NCBI GenBank assembly: GCA_013178185.1
Contig: JABLXC010000010.1
Location: forward strand, 1 to 64,000
From: Anaerolineae bacterium
GTDB taxonomy: Bacteria > Chloroflexota > Anaerolineae > Anaerolineales > Anaerolineaceae
Length of the DNA: 64,000 bases
Direction: 5' to 3'
In this document: positions 49,192 through 57,821 of the stretch, piece after piece
How positions within the stretch are numbered: the stretch's first letter is position 1
Layout: every line of letters begins with the position of its first letter
Program-made: the position numbers and the translations under genes
The notes under the pieces: model-generated
What the model was told of the DNA's origin: nothing
Database searches by the model: none
What the model saw: the letters and a program-made list of their open reading frames with translations, nothing else

Positions 49192-49506
49192 TTATTTTTT
49201 GTCCTGGCAATATTTGAATATGGAAGTGTAGATAATCCGATTTTGGGACACGCCATCAATGTCCGCATATCGCTTAACATGCTTGATCAAGGAATCATCA
49301 AACCAATATGAACGGTATTTTCCCGGTTCAGGTGAGGTCAGGTATTCTTGGTGGGTTTCTGCAATTTCAGAGCGGTATGCGAGGAAGATGGTAAGTGCTG
49401 TATTTACCACCTGGCTAATTGTTGAATTGGTTGTGCGGGCAATGTTTAATAATTGTTCGTGTTGGGCCGTGGTTGTTTTGATCTGTTTAATACTTGCTTT
49501 TGGCAT
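49192..49506 (-). CDS. Tandem ribbon-helix-helix regulator A
   Basis: The 104-residue protein seems to contain two RHH units: residues ~5-45 (KQIKTTTAQHEQLLNIAR...) and ~64-100 (RSYWFDDSLIKHVKRYADIDGVSQNRIIYTSIF). Tandem RHH is the layout of F TraY. Its own promoter carries the CTATACG/CGTATAG operator, so autoregulation and control of the tra operon are likely. It is related to the gene at 49574, especially in the second unit. A GAGGGG site precedes the ATG. Confidence 0.7.
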   Translation of the reverse strand: MPKASIKQIKTTTAQHEQLLNIARTTNSTISQVVNTALTIFLAYRSEIAETHQEYLTSPEPGKYRSYWFDDSLIKHVKRYADIDGVSQNRIIYTSIFKYCQDKK

Positions 49507-49519
49507 GCGAAACCCCTCG

Positions 49520-49537
49520 CTATACGAAAACGTATAG
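49520..49537. promoter_or_regulatory. tra-type palindromic operator, copy 4 (variant)
   Basis: CTATACGAAAACGTATAG is a perfect palindrome in which both arms changed together (T to C and A to G) relative to copy 1, so symmetry is conserved. On the - strand TTGAAA and CACTAT are 17 bp apart, and the operator overlaps the -10. It is nested in a wider inverted repeat (CCTCGC ... GCGAGG). Confidence 0.8.
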
Positions 49538-49573
49538 TGGCAAGTATCAGCGAGGGTTTCAAGATTGCCCCTT

Positions 49574-49936
49574 TTAGGGGAGGTATTCTTTTCTCTTGAG
49601 GAAGTAGACGAACGCGGAGAATAGCACTCGGTTTTCGGGCACGTTGTCCTTAACCGCCAGCGCCTTAACTTCTTCTATCAATTGGGAATCCAGCCACATT
49701 GACACGTATTTCGAATGGTTCTCCGCGTCCTTCGAGGTGGTCTCAGAGGCGAAATAGAAAATGGACTTACCGTACTGGTTTTTGTATTCGAGAAACCAGG
49801 CAATAGCTTCTTCGTAGGTTTCTCTGAGAGTGTCTTTATGATCTTCGGTATAGCTCTTGATTGCATCCATTACATTTTCGGGGATTGGAACCGATTTTAT
49901 TGTTTTCTCTTGGGGCGTCGAAGCGTTCTTTTTCAC
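49574..49936 (-). CDS. Tandem ribbon-helix-helix regulator B
   Basis: The 120-residue protein again shows two RHH-like units, at residues ~12-52 (TIKSVPIPENVMDAIKSY...) and ~75-115 (KYVSMWLDSQLIEEVKALA...). The second unit aligns with that of the 49192 gene, so the two probably arose by duplication. It lies immediately upstream of that gene on the same strand. A role in control of transfer genes is inferred from fold and position. Confidence 0.65.
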   Translation of the reverse strand: MKKNASTPQEKTIKSVPIPENVMDAIKSYTEDHKDTLRETYEEAIAWFLEYKNQYGKSIFYFASETTSKDAENHSKYVSMWLDSQLIEEVKALAVKDNVPENRVLFSAFVYFLKRKEYLP

Positions 49937-50234
49937 ACGTTTCTATCCTTGATAGATGGAGGCAAGGGATCACCCGTATTGTACGTTAAATAGCCTAATG
50001 ATAGTAGTCCGTACCACCAGTAGAATACGCGCTAACGAAACCTTCAGGGGATGAGCGTCGTCTTTAATATTGTATTGTTGGCTGGGCTTGTATCGGGGAC
50101 TGCGAATGGAATGTTTGCTCTATTAAAATAGCTCCATTAATGTGTTTTAGCTAATGATGCTGAACACAATTATTGGAGCGTAATCCATAGATCAATCTAC
50201 ATGTTTCGGGCTGCCTAGCAGTTTGTATTTTGCC
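49937..50234. other. 298-bp intergenic stretch
   Basis: It separates the transfer region from the P450 gene. I see no convincing gene, strong hairpin or operator copy in it. Confidence 0.4.
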
Positions 50235-51545
50235 CTATACAGCGTGAACTTTAAGATTGAACGGCGCTGGTGTGAGAGTCATTACCGGCGCTGGCTGGAG
50301 AGGTTTGTTGTCGGTGTATTCGATGTCATATTTTCCGATAATTCGCCAAAGTAATATCGCTGCTTCAGCCATGGCAAAGTGTTCACCAATGCAAGTTCGC
50401 TTTCCACCGCCGAAGGGTATAAAAGCAAATCGAGGTAATGTTTTTTCAAATTCCTCGTTCCAACGTTGAGGAATAAATTTTTCAGGTTCTTTATAGAACC
50501 TCTCATCCCGTCCCATCGCATAAGGACTGATAACAACGGCAAAGGATTTTGGGATTTTGACACCGCCGATTTGTGTGTCGACTAATGGTTCCCTTCCGAT
50601 GATGTATGCAGGTGGGTACAGACGAAGGGTCTCTCGCAATACACCCCTAGTGAGTGGAAGCTTCACCAATGAGTTGTAGTCAAGATTCTGAGGGTCCAGG
50701 GTTGACCACTCCATACGGAGTGTCGCAATCAGATGCGGATGTTGCGAGAGAAGGTATAGTGCCCAGGATACTGTGATTGATGTAGTGTCATGCCCGGCCA
50801 AGATCAGCGTGATGAGTTCATCTCTGATCTCATTGTCATCCAAGCCGCCGCTTCCTTCGTCTCTTGCATTGACCAGTTTATCGAGCAGTGTTTTGTCGTC
50901 GTTTTTTGCCCGAACATTATTTATGAATTGCTTAACAATTGTCTCTAGCTTTGTGAGAGCCGCCCAATAGTCTTTGTTAATTTTGCTTGGCCATTTACTT
51001 TGAAACCCGAAAGGCCGGACGACTCGAAGTGAGAATTGAGACTCAAGTTGTTTAATGCACTCTACTATTTGCTTTTTGACGTCTGCGAACTCAACGTTGA
51101 ACAGGCACGCATTAAGAACATTTAATGTTATTTCCATCATGCTTTGGTGGACAGAAATGCACTCACCGGTACGCCAAGTGCATACATACTGGTCCACTTC
51201 ACTAATCATTTGGGAGAAGTATGTTTGAACGGTTTTGCTCTGGAATGCTGGCGCCATCAACTTACGGTGTTTCTTCCAGATAGTGCCTTCCGATATCACC
51301 AATCCCTGCCCGAAAATATCATCGAACCGGCTCCAAAAGCCGCGATTCTTTATGAAAATATTTTCTGGATCCAATAGCACCTGAGCGATGAGCTGGGGGT
51401 CGGACACCATATAGTTTACGCCCATCAGTAACCGGAAACGGGTAACGTCTCCGAGTGTGCTGATATGACGTAGTGTTTCGACTCGATGGGATACAAACGG
51501 CTTAAAGTAACCAAATAACCAATGATTTTCGATTGTCGCTGACAT
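50235..51545 (-). CDS. Cytochrome P450
   Basis: The 436-residue haem monooxygenase has all the key motifs: I-helix AGHDTTS, ExxR (ETLR), the PERW-like segment PQRW, and the haem-binding FGGGKRTCIGEHFA with Cys385 as iron ligand. Overall it resembles class II or fatty-acid-type P450s (CYP4/CYP102-like) more than camphor-type ones. No ferredoxin or reductase gene is adjacent. It follows the TonB receptor by 14 bases, with a good AAGGAG site, so the pair may take up and oxidise a hydrophobic substrate. Confidence 0.92.
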   Translation of the reverse strand: MSATIENHWLFGYFKPFVSHRVETLRHISTLGDVTRFRLLMGVNYMVSDPQLIAQVLLDPENIFIKNRGFWSRFDDIFGQGLVISEGTIWKKHRKLMAPAFQSKTVQTYFSQMISEVDQYVCTWRTGECISVHQSMMEITLNVLNACLFNVEFADVKKQIVECIKQLESQFSLRVVRPFGFQSKWPSKINKDYWAALTKLETIVKQFINNVRAKNDDKTLLDKLVNARDEGSGGLDDNEIRDELITLILAGHDTTSITVSWALYLLSQHPHLIATLRMEWSTLDPQNLDYNSLVKLPLTRGVLRETLRLYPPAYIIGREPLVDTQIGGVKIPKSFAVVISPYAMGRDERFYKEPEKFIPQRWNEEFEKTLPRFAFIPFGGGKRTCIGEHFAMAEAAILLWRIIGKYDIEYTDNKPLQPAPVMTLTPAPFNLKVHAV

Positions 51546-51559
51546 TGGACTTCTCCTTA

Positions 51560-53680
51560 TTAGAATTCTACATTCATTCCCAGTAGCAGCTCTGTATTGT
51601 CTTCTCGTTTCCCACTATCGGGCTGGCCAGCAGTATATTGGCCGTAATTGTAATCGTCGTGGTGTTGCCGAATCATTCCTTCCAGTTCAACCGGCCCCAT
51701 ACTCTTTGCCAAGCGGATATCGAATCGGGACATGTTGGACAGTGTCTCCCCCGTAGTGAATGCGATGGGTGAGGTTGCATAGTATCCGGCGGACAGCAAA
51801 AGACCATTAGAAAATGGTTTGATCGCATAAATTGAGCCGCCGGTGAAATCATAGTCGTTATAGTCGGCCGGTTCATCGGAATCACTGTTTAGGTAGAACA
51901 CAGATCCGCCGATTGTCACGTCCGAAATACGAATCTTCAAGGCAAAATCTACACCGTCTCTATCAAAGTCTGTGGTTGGTATGTTTGCCAGGTCTTGATA
52001 GTTGAGGATGTCTTTTAGTGCTTCGACAAAGTACCTTGCCTCGAATTCGAATGAATCCTGGATGTAGTAGTAGTTGATTTCTGTGCTTGTAATTGTTTCA
52101 ACGTGATCTTCATCCTGGTATAGCGGGGCATAGGTGAGGAACGCTGACTGCTTTGTGGAACCATATACCGGCTCCGAGAAATATGTCGGCACCTGGTTGT
52201 AATCTATGATTTCAATGCCATCTATCAAACGTTTACCTTGGCTGTGGACCAGTTTGACTGCGTTGTTGTCGTCAAAGTGATAGGTCAATCCTATCCGCGG
52301 CGAAAACTGTGGGTTCGATAATTCATATCCTAACGACTCCACAAACACGCCAGCGTTTAGTGTGGCATTGTTTACCGGTTTAAACTCGGCATTGGTAAAG
52401 AACTTTGACTTTTGGAGAGTGGTCTTTCCGTCACCATAAGTGGCGGACTCCATCCAACGGTAATCAAATTGGAGGTAACTTGATATGCGTACTGCGGTAG
52501 AGGCCTGCCAAATATCTGAAAGACCGCCAGTATAGGTACGGTGGTGATACTCAATAGCGGTATCACCGCAGACATTTGTGGAAGATTCAGGGTCGTTTGA
52601 TAGGTTAGTAATGATTCCATACGCTCGCGTAAGCTCATCTACCGATGCAGGAGGTATAGGTCCCCCATTTAACATTGCACCAACTAATGCTGGGTTATCC
52701 CGGTAGAGTTCGCCTAGCTCAGGCAGATAGAAGGCCTTCGGGGCGCAGGTAGGCCAACGGTAATCCCAGTCTTTGTCGTTGGCTGAACCTGTTACAGATA
52801 TGACATGTTTTTCGGTGGAAATGGTGTAGTTCAGGGATGTCAGAAGCGTATCCATGGAGGCGACGGGATAGTCTAAACCGTATGCGCTTTGTCCCAAATC
52901 ATGTTCTGTTGTAATGATGGTGCCGGCTACCCCTAAATCTAAAGTATCGCCAGATTCAGTTCGAGTGAGCGAACGAATTTTCGCGAATTGGGATTTTTGA
53001 TCGTCATGCCGCTCAGCATCACTGTCTTCATACGTTTCATAGTGGTCCAAGTACGACTGTTTATATTCAATCGAGAGTGCTGTATTGCCAATTATGTTTG
53101 CTTGTCTGCCATATCCGGCCCATTCGTTTCCATTTGCTGTGGAATAGCCGGTCAAACCTGTTCCGACTACGTCATTGGGGTTCTTTGTTTTGATGTTGAT
53201 TGCACCAAAGAACGCATTCGCACCAAAGGTCGCAGATGACTGCGAGCGGATCACCTCGATGCGCTCGATATTCTCGATGGCTACCGGCAAATTTTCGTAA
53301 CGGACGATCCCTACCAGGGGATTGACTTCCGATACTCCATCTACCAAAACCTGCAACCGTCTGGCCGTGGGATAATTGGGGCCTCGATTGATGCCAAAGA
53401 AAGGCCCTTGGGTAGCAGAAAATCCGGGCACCAGGCGAATGACATCGGCCAGCGTCTTTAAACCAAGGTCTTTAATTTGCTTGGCGGTGATGACTGTTAC
53501 CGCCCCTGGCGTGTCCAGAACGGACTGTTCCATTTGAGCCGGGGAAAAGGCAACCTGAGACAGAAATGCATATTCATCGCCTTCGATTTCAGACTGAGCC
53601 AGCGAAGTCGAGATGGAATAAGCGGAGATTGTGACGAAAAACCCAATAGATTTAAGAGATGCGACTGACTTCATGTCCAT
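51560..53680 (-). CDS. TonB-dependent outer-membrane receptor
   Basis: After a signal peptide (~1-29) comes a plug domain (VAFSPAQMEQSVLDTPGAVTVITAKQIKDLG..., RRLQVLVDG, RIEVIRS), then a long beta-barrel ending in an aromatic residue (MNVEF). It imports a ligand with TonB energy. The ligand is unknown; the downstream P450 suggests a hydrophobic compound, but siderophores are also possible. I use ATG 53680; a TTG at 53695 is less likely. A tra-like operator lies 139 bases upstream. Confidence 0.9.
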   Translation of the reverse strand: MDMKSVASLKSIGFFVTISAYSISTSLAQSEIEGDEYAFLSQVAFSPAQMEQSVLDTPGAVTVITAKQIKDLGLKTLADVIRLVPGFSATQGPFFGINRGPNYPTARRLQVLVDGVSEVNPLVGIVRYENLPVAIENIERIEVIRSQSSATFGANAFFGAINIKTKNPNDVVGTGLTGYSTANGNEWAGYGRQANIIGNTALSIEYKQSYLDHYETYEDSDAERHDDQKSQFAKIRSLTRTESGDTLDLGVAGTIITTEHDLGQSAYGLDYPVASMDTLLTSLNYTISTEKHVISVTGSANDKDWDYRWPTCAPKAFYLPELGELYRDNPALVGAMLNGGPIPPASVDELTRAYGIITNLSNDPESSTNVCGDTAIEYHHRTYTGGLSDIWQASTAVRISSYLQFDYRWMESATYGDGKTTLQKSKFFTNAEFKPVNNATLNAGVFVESLGYELSNPQFSPRIGLTYHFDDNNAVKLVHSQGKRLIDGIEIIDYNQVPTYFSEPVYGSTKQSAFLTYAPLYQDEDHVETITSTEINYYYIQDSFEFEARYFVEALKDILNYQDLANIPTTDFDRDGVDFALKIRISDVTIGGSVFYLNSDSDEPADYNDYDFTGGSIYAIKPFSNGLLLSAGYYATSPIAFTTGETLSNMSRFDIRLAKSMGPVELEGMIRQHHDDYNYGQYTAGQPDSGKREDNTELLLGMNVEF

Positions 53681-53818
53681 ATGACCTTGGTTCAAAGAGA
53701 ACGGAAAAAAAGCGCTCTATGTTAGCAAACTACCTCAAAATAAATGTAACCAAACGTAGCCGTGTCTCACGGTCTGTTACAAAAGGGCACTTTTAGATTG
53801 ATTAGGTGCGCAGTGTGG

Positions 53819-53836
53819 CTATATAACCACATATAG
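53819..53836. promoter_or_regulatory. tra-type palindromic operator, copy 5 (degenerate), in a 316-bp gap
   Basis: CTATATAACCACATATAG keeps the 7-4-7 layout with one arm mismatch and a different spacer. It lies in the 316-bp noncoding gap (53696-54011) upstream of the receptor-P450 genes. It hints that the cargo is wired to plasmid transfer control, but a chance AT-rich match is possible. Confidence 0.4.
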
Positions 53837-54011
53837 TATACCGCGTCACGTTTCCATGTTCATGCACTATGAATAGACGAGCATGTATATAGAACAGGAA
53901 TTCTATTTGAGTCCTGCAATGATAAGGGACATCCAGGTGGCCACTGTCGAACTGTTCTATTCCGAGGCATAAGGCTCGAAAGTCCTTAGATGCCGGCTAT
54001 TGGTTTTGTGG

Positions 54012-55895
54012 TTATTCCTTTTTCAGGTTCGTCAGTATAGTGACGATAGTGTTTTTTGAGCCATGAATCGCAGTCAATATGTGAGTCAGGTCTCTTTCCG
54101 AGATAGGTTTGCGCAAGACGTATCTTAGGCCGCCATCCGATTCGATGATTTGATCCAGTTCCTGGAGCACGGCCGGCTGGACATGGGCGGTGACGCAGAC
54201 CACATTCAATTCAAATGGTCTCAGTGCTTCAATAACTTCTGTTCCTGAAAGGGCAGGCATTGAATAGTCGACGAACACAATGTCCGGCATGATTTTAGGT
54301 GTTTTTTGGGAGGCCTCGATTGGATCTACAAAGGAATAGCATTCGATTCCACGCTTATTCAGCAGGCGTTCTAGCACAAAACAATTGTTCGGATTGTCAT
54401 CGATGACGACGGCAGTGAGCCCTTCGAAATTCTGAGAGTTGTTCTGATCTCGGGTGATGGACCCCATTTTGACGGGTAACCTGATCTCAATACGGGTACC
54501 AATGTTTCGCTTTGATTCCAGTTTAATGTCACCATCCAAGAAACGCACAAGTGAGCCGACTAAGGCAAGTCCGATACCTTTGCCTTCGATCTTCTGATTT
54601 TCCCTGAAGCCTACTTTGAAAACATTGGATAGGGCTGGATCGGAAATGCCACATCCTGTGTCTTGAACGGCAGAGACGAGATAGTACAGTCCTCCTTCGG
54701 ACTCAATATTCCATTCCATGGTTATGTTCCCATGGTCTGTAAATTTGAATGCGTTGCTCAACACGTTTGAGAATATACGTATGAATTTGGGTTCATCGGA
54801 AATGAAGTGTAGCCCGGTTAGCTCGTTGTGGCTGTTCGACGTTTTGAGAATGAACTCTATATCTTTTGTGTTTTGGCCTTGAAAGATGGTGTACAGATTG
54901 TCGAAAAACGCCTCAATAGAGAATGGGTTCTCCTGATATACGTAGCCGCCCGTATCCATAAGTGACACATCCACCAATTGATCCAACACAGAAATCAGTT
55001 GTTCGGTAGATGCGGTACAAATATTCACAAGATGAGCGATATTTTCAAAAGCCTGTACTGTATCGGTTTGCTCTTTAAGCAAGTGGAGTATTGGCCCCAG
55101 AGAATTAAGCGGTTGCCTCAATTCGTGAGATACGAATTCTAGCATTGTTCTTTTGTAGGTATCCGCTGCTTTCAGATCATCAAGCGCTGTTATGACTGAT
55201 TCCGCGATTTGGTGAATTTGGTCATCCAGATTGTTAAGTTCGGCTATGTAACCGTCTTTTTCCGGCTGCAAGTATTTTCCCGTGCTGAGTGATTTGAGCG
55301 ATTGGATTCTCGCTCCAATGTATCGTTTCATGTAAATAATTATGCAGATAAAAAGTAAAGCAACGATAAGGTTTGCACCCATGAATATAAGCTGATGATA
55401 AAAAAGCGATCGTTCAGTTCGTTCTTGCCAGGTATGTTGGGTAATTTGAATAACGGCGCTTCCCAGCATTCTCGTCTGCGCTTGAGAGGAAACTTGCCCT
55501 TCAATTTCATCAAGCGAAATCACTCTATCGTCTACAATATCAATCTTTCTTGAAACAACTGATATTCCTTCACTTTGTGTATCTATTGCATCTGCCTGAT
55601 AGGTAATTAGGTGGCCTTTGGAGTCTAGGATCTCGATCGAGTGTACATAGTCGGAGTTCGCGATTTGCTTAGCAACTCGCACGATTTCTGCTGTATCAGA
55701 GGTGGCTAACGGGTATAGAAGTCTCGGCGGTATCGAATCTGCCAACTCCTTAAGAATGTAGGTTTCGTTTGCCTTTGCAGTTTCCCGTGTATATGTGAAA
55801 TGCACATAATTTTGGGATACGAAAAGGATGGTTACCACGAGTGCCATCGTCAACAACGCAATGGTCGGCAATTTGAAGGGCGGTTTAAGCATCAT
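54012..55895 (-). CDS. Hybrid sensor histidine kinase with receiver domain
   Basis: The 627-residue protein has two membrane helices (about 10-30 and 168-190) around a periplasmic sensor. HisKA carries His257 in FVSHELRQPLN. The ATPase domain has an N box (NVLSNAFKF), DTGCGIS and GKGIGLALV. A C-terminal receiver has Asp543 (FVDYSMP) and the Lys in LRKPI. No DNA-binding output is present, so a separate response regulator is expected elsewhere. It overlaps the upstream periplasmic-binding-protein gene by four bases. Confidence 0.92.
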   Translation of the reverse strand: MMLKPPFKLPTIALLTMALVVTILFVSQNYVHFTYTRETAKANETYILKELADSIPPRLLYPLATSDTAEIVRVAKQIANSDYVHSIEILDSKGHLITYQADAIDTQSEGISVVSRKIDIVDDRVISLDEIEGQVSSQAQTRMLGSAVIQITQHTWQERTERSLFYHQLIFMGANLIVALLFICIIIYMKRYIGARIQSLKSLSTGKYLQPEKDGYIAELNNLDDQIHQIAESVITALDDLKAADTYKRTMLEFVSHELRQPLNSLGPILHLLKEQTDTVQAFENIAHLVNICTASTEQLISVLDQLVDVSLMDTGGYVYQENPFSIEAFFDNLYTIFQGQNTKDIEFILKTSNSHNELTGLHFISDEPKFIRIFSNVLSNAFKFTDHGNITMEWNIESEGGLYYLVSAVQDTGCGISDPALSNVFKVGFRENQKIEGKGIGLALVGSLVRFLDGDIKLESKRNIGTRIEIRLPVKMGSITRDQNNSQNFEGLTAVVIDDNPNNCFVLERLLNKRGIECYSFVDPIEASQKTPKIMPDIVFVDYSMPALSGTEVIEALRPFELNVVCVTAHVQPAVLQELDQIIESDGGLRYVLRKPISERDLTHILTAIHGSKNTIVTILTNLKKE

Positions 55896-56704
55896 TTGCC
55901 CCTCACTGCAATGTTGAGTTTGTCGGCTAGGTTCCTGTCCACCTGAACTTCCGCCTCTGGGAAAATTTCGCTTTGTGCGCCAGCGCCGCTGACAATTGCT
56001 AGCACCACAGCCGCTGTTCGCTCAGCTATGGTTTCTTTGGTAGTGAAAACAGTTAATGTGGAGCCCTTGTTGATAAGGGCTCTATTGGTTGCTATGACGG
56101 GAATTCGATTTCGATAGAGGGATTCGAGAACGAATAAGATTGTGTTCTGGTTGTAGATGTCTCGGTTTTCAGACACCAGCATCAAGTCTGGCTGATCAGC
56201 CCGATAGATGGCGGAAAGTGTTTTGTATATATCGTTTGCTGATAGCGGATATGTGGTGAGCTTTACCCCGGCTTTCTCTAACAAATCTAAATATTGGTCT
56301 TCCCCGCCACTTCGAATATAGCCAATGGACCTATTCGGAAAGTGTTTTTCTATGGCTTCCCTGAGCGCGCCGGGACTGGGGTCAGAATATATGACGTGCT
56401 GAGGGCGGTTATCGATTTGAAGCTTTGCGAAGGAGTCAAATGACACATAGGTAGCAAGCGCAATCTGTTTCTTGTTTGCTACGTTTTGAAGTGGCGTGTT
56501 TCCGACAGTTATGACGGTATCGGAGTCGCCGTATTTTGAGGGGTTGATAGCGATCTGTTGCCCGTTGAGTTTCTTGGCAACATCATTTGCGAATTCGACA
56601 GCGGATGGTGTTTCCGCTGTTAGAATTACAATTTGTGCATGAGTTTGAATTGCGAATAGGAGTAGAAGAATTCCTATGAGTGATCGCAACTTGAAACCTA
56701 GCAC
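55892..56704 (-). CDS. ABC-type periplasmic substrate-binding protein, likely kinase partner
   Basis: The 270-residue protein has a signal peptide ending at THA (~24) and two alpha/beta lobes, as in the ABC_sub_bind family (PF04392). Typical are SIGYIRSGGEDQYLDLLEKAG and the second-lobe strand IPVIATNRALI. No permease or ATPase genes are present, so it probably presents a ligand to the kinase rather than to a transporter. It starts at GTG after AGAAGG and is translationally coupled to the kinase. Confidence 0.8.
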   Translation of the reverse strand: MLGFKLRSLIGILLLLFAIQTHAQIVILTAETPSAVEFANDVAKKLNGQQIAINPSKYGDSDTVITVGNTPLQNVANKKQIALATYVSFDSFAKLQIDNRPQHVIYSDPSPGALREAIEKHFPNRSIGYIRSGGEDQYLDLLEKAGVKLTTYPLSANDIYKTLSAIYRADQPDLMLVSENRDIYNQNTILFVLESLYRNRIPVIATNRALINKGSTLTVFTTKETIAERTAAVVLAIVSGAGAQSEIFPEAEVQVDRNLADKLNIAVRGK

Positions 56705-56719
56705 ATCGGACCTTCTGGC

Positions 56720-57277
56720 CTATAGAAGGATGTTGCGTTTAGCAAGGGTAACTAAAGAAGTTGCAATTTCCCGCATTTCTTTGGTCGCGAAGTCAATGGC
56801 TTTCTCGGTATGAACTTCTGCAATTTTATTCAGAAGGTATTCCAGCTGCGTTTTGGTGAAGTCTGTAATGATATTGATTTGCTGCGACTTTCCAGCGTCA
56901 GCTAGAGCCATGTGCACGGATGCCTGAGCGAGGGGATCCAACTTTTGGAAATAGTTTTTGTTTTGGCGCGGCTTCAGCGGATTGATACCGCCATACAACA
57001 GAAATTGTTTTATTTTTTCTAGATCAACATCCTTTCCCTGTTTCGTAGCCTCTGTCTGTATAGAAAGCGAAAGGCTTTCGAACGCCTTTTCATTTGGTGG
57101 TCTATCGTCCTGGAACAGTTTTCGTGCGCCCGCGACCGATAGACGGCTCCATTCCGCGGTGCGGGTAATGCGACCGTATTGCCGAACTCCAAGTGCCTCG
57201 AAAAGGGCGTCGAGTCGGACTACAAACCCTTTTGAAAAGGCTTTGGTGGATGTTATGTCTTGATTTTGGATATCCAT
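56720..57277 (-). CDS. Putative DNA-binding regulator of the replicon (185 aa)
   Basis: The 185-residue protein has a helix-turn-helix-like stretch (RTAEWSRLSVAGARKLFQDDRPPNEKAFESL, residues ~39-69) reminiscent of phage-type repressors, then a helical C-terminal half. It is divergent from the replication genes across a palindrome-rich promoter region, a common layout for copy-number or replication regulators. No family is assigned. Confidence 0.55.
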   Translation of the reverse strand: MDIQNQDITSTKAFSKGFVVRLDALFEALGVRQYGRITRTAEWSRLSVAGARKLFQDDRPPNEKAFESLSLSIQTEATKQGKDVDLEKIKQFLLYGGINPLKPRQNKNYFQKLDPLAQASVHMALADAGKSQQINIITDFTKTQLEYLLNKIAEVHTEKAIDFATKEMREIATSLVTLAKRNILL

Positions 57278-57401
57278 TTGATTTCTTGGCTAATGGTATG
57301 CAGGAAGCATTGTATACCGGTTGTAAAGTATTTACTATTTGGGTACTTTATATAAACCTAATCATTACCGGAAATGGATTATTCTACATTGAGGTGCAGG
57401 G
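57278..57401. promoter_or_regulatory. Divergent promoter region of the replicon
   Basis: The 124-bp region has inverted repeats GGTAT ... ATACC (about 57294-57320) and TAAAGTA ... TACTTTA (about 57325-57352), which could bind the regulator encoded at 56720 or the initiator. The gene at 57402 has a GAGGTGCAGGG ribosome region. Confidence 0.5.
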
Positions 57402-57818
57402 ATGAGCGTACCAGATTCGCACAGGAAGCCATCATATTTGCTGGGTTTTGACGAGGTTACAGGAGCGGACTGTCGTGTATACGGTTTAATCTGTAGGCGC
57501 CGAGGCAGTCAGATAGTCACCAATTTGCCGGCACGCAATGGGGTAACTTCTCTTGTAACCCATGGCTGGGGTGATGACAGCCACGCAAGGTGTATGCAGC
57601 TTGCCATTGATGTATTGAAGGAGTTTGTTCCTCAGCTGTTTGAGTTACCTGGGGACATCAAGGCGCTCGTAGAGCTATTCTGCAGCGATATGATTTCGAC
57701 GATGCCTGGCTTTGGCGGTAGGATCGAAGCTGAATCTATTGAAAGTTGGTTGGAGGCGCAGGAAATTTCATGTGAGAAAATCAACGAGCTGCGGGATACG
57801 GCGGTCGCTACTGTTTAA
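57402..57818 (+). CDS. Hypothetical protein upstream of the replication initiator (138 aa)
   Basis: Unknown soluble protein with N-terminal beta-like strands and a helical acidic C-terminal half. It lies three bases before the initiator gene and shares its promoter, so a role in replication control is plausible but unsupported by motifs. Confidence 0.55.
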   Translation: MSVPDSHRKPSYLLGFDEVTGADCRVYGLICRRRGSQIVTNLPARNGVTSLVTHGWGDDSHARCMQLAIDVLKEFVPQLFELPGDIKALVELFCSDMISTMPGFGGRIEAESIESWLEAQEISCEKINELRDTAVATV

Positions 57819-57821
57819 ATT

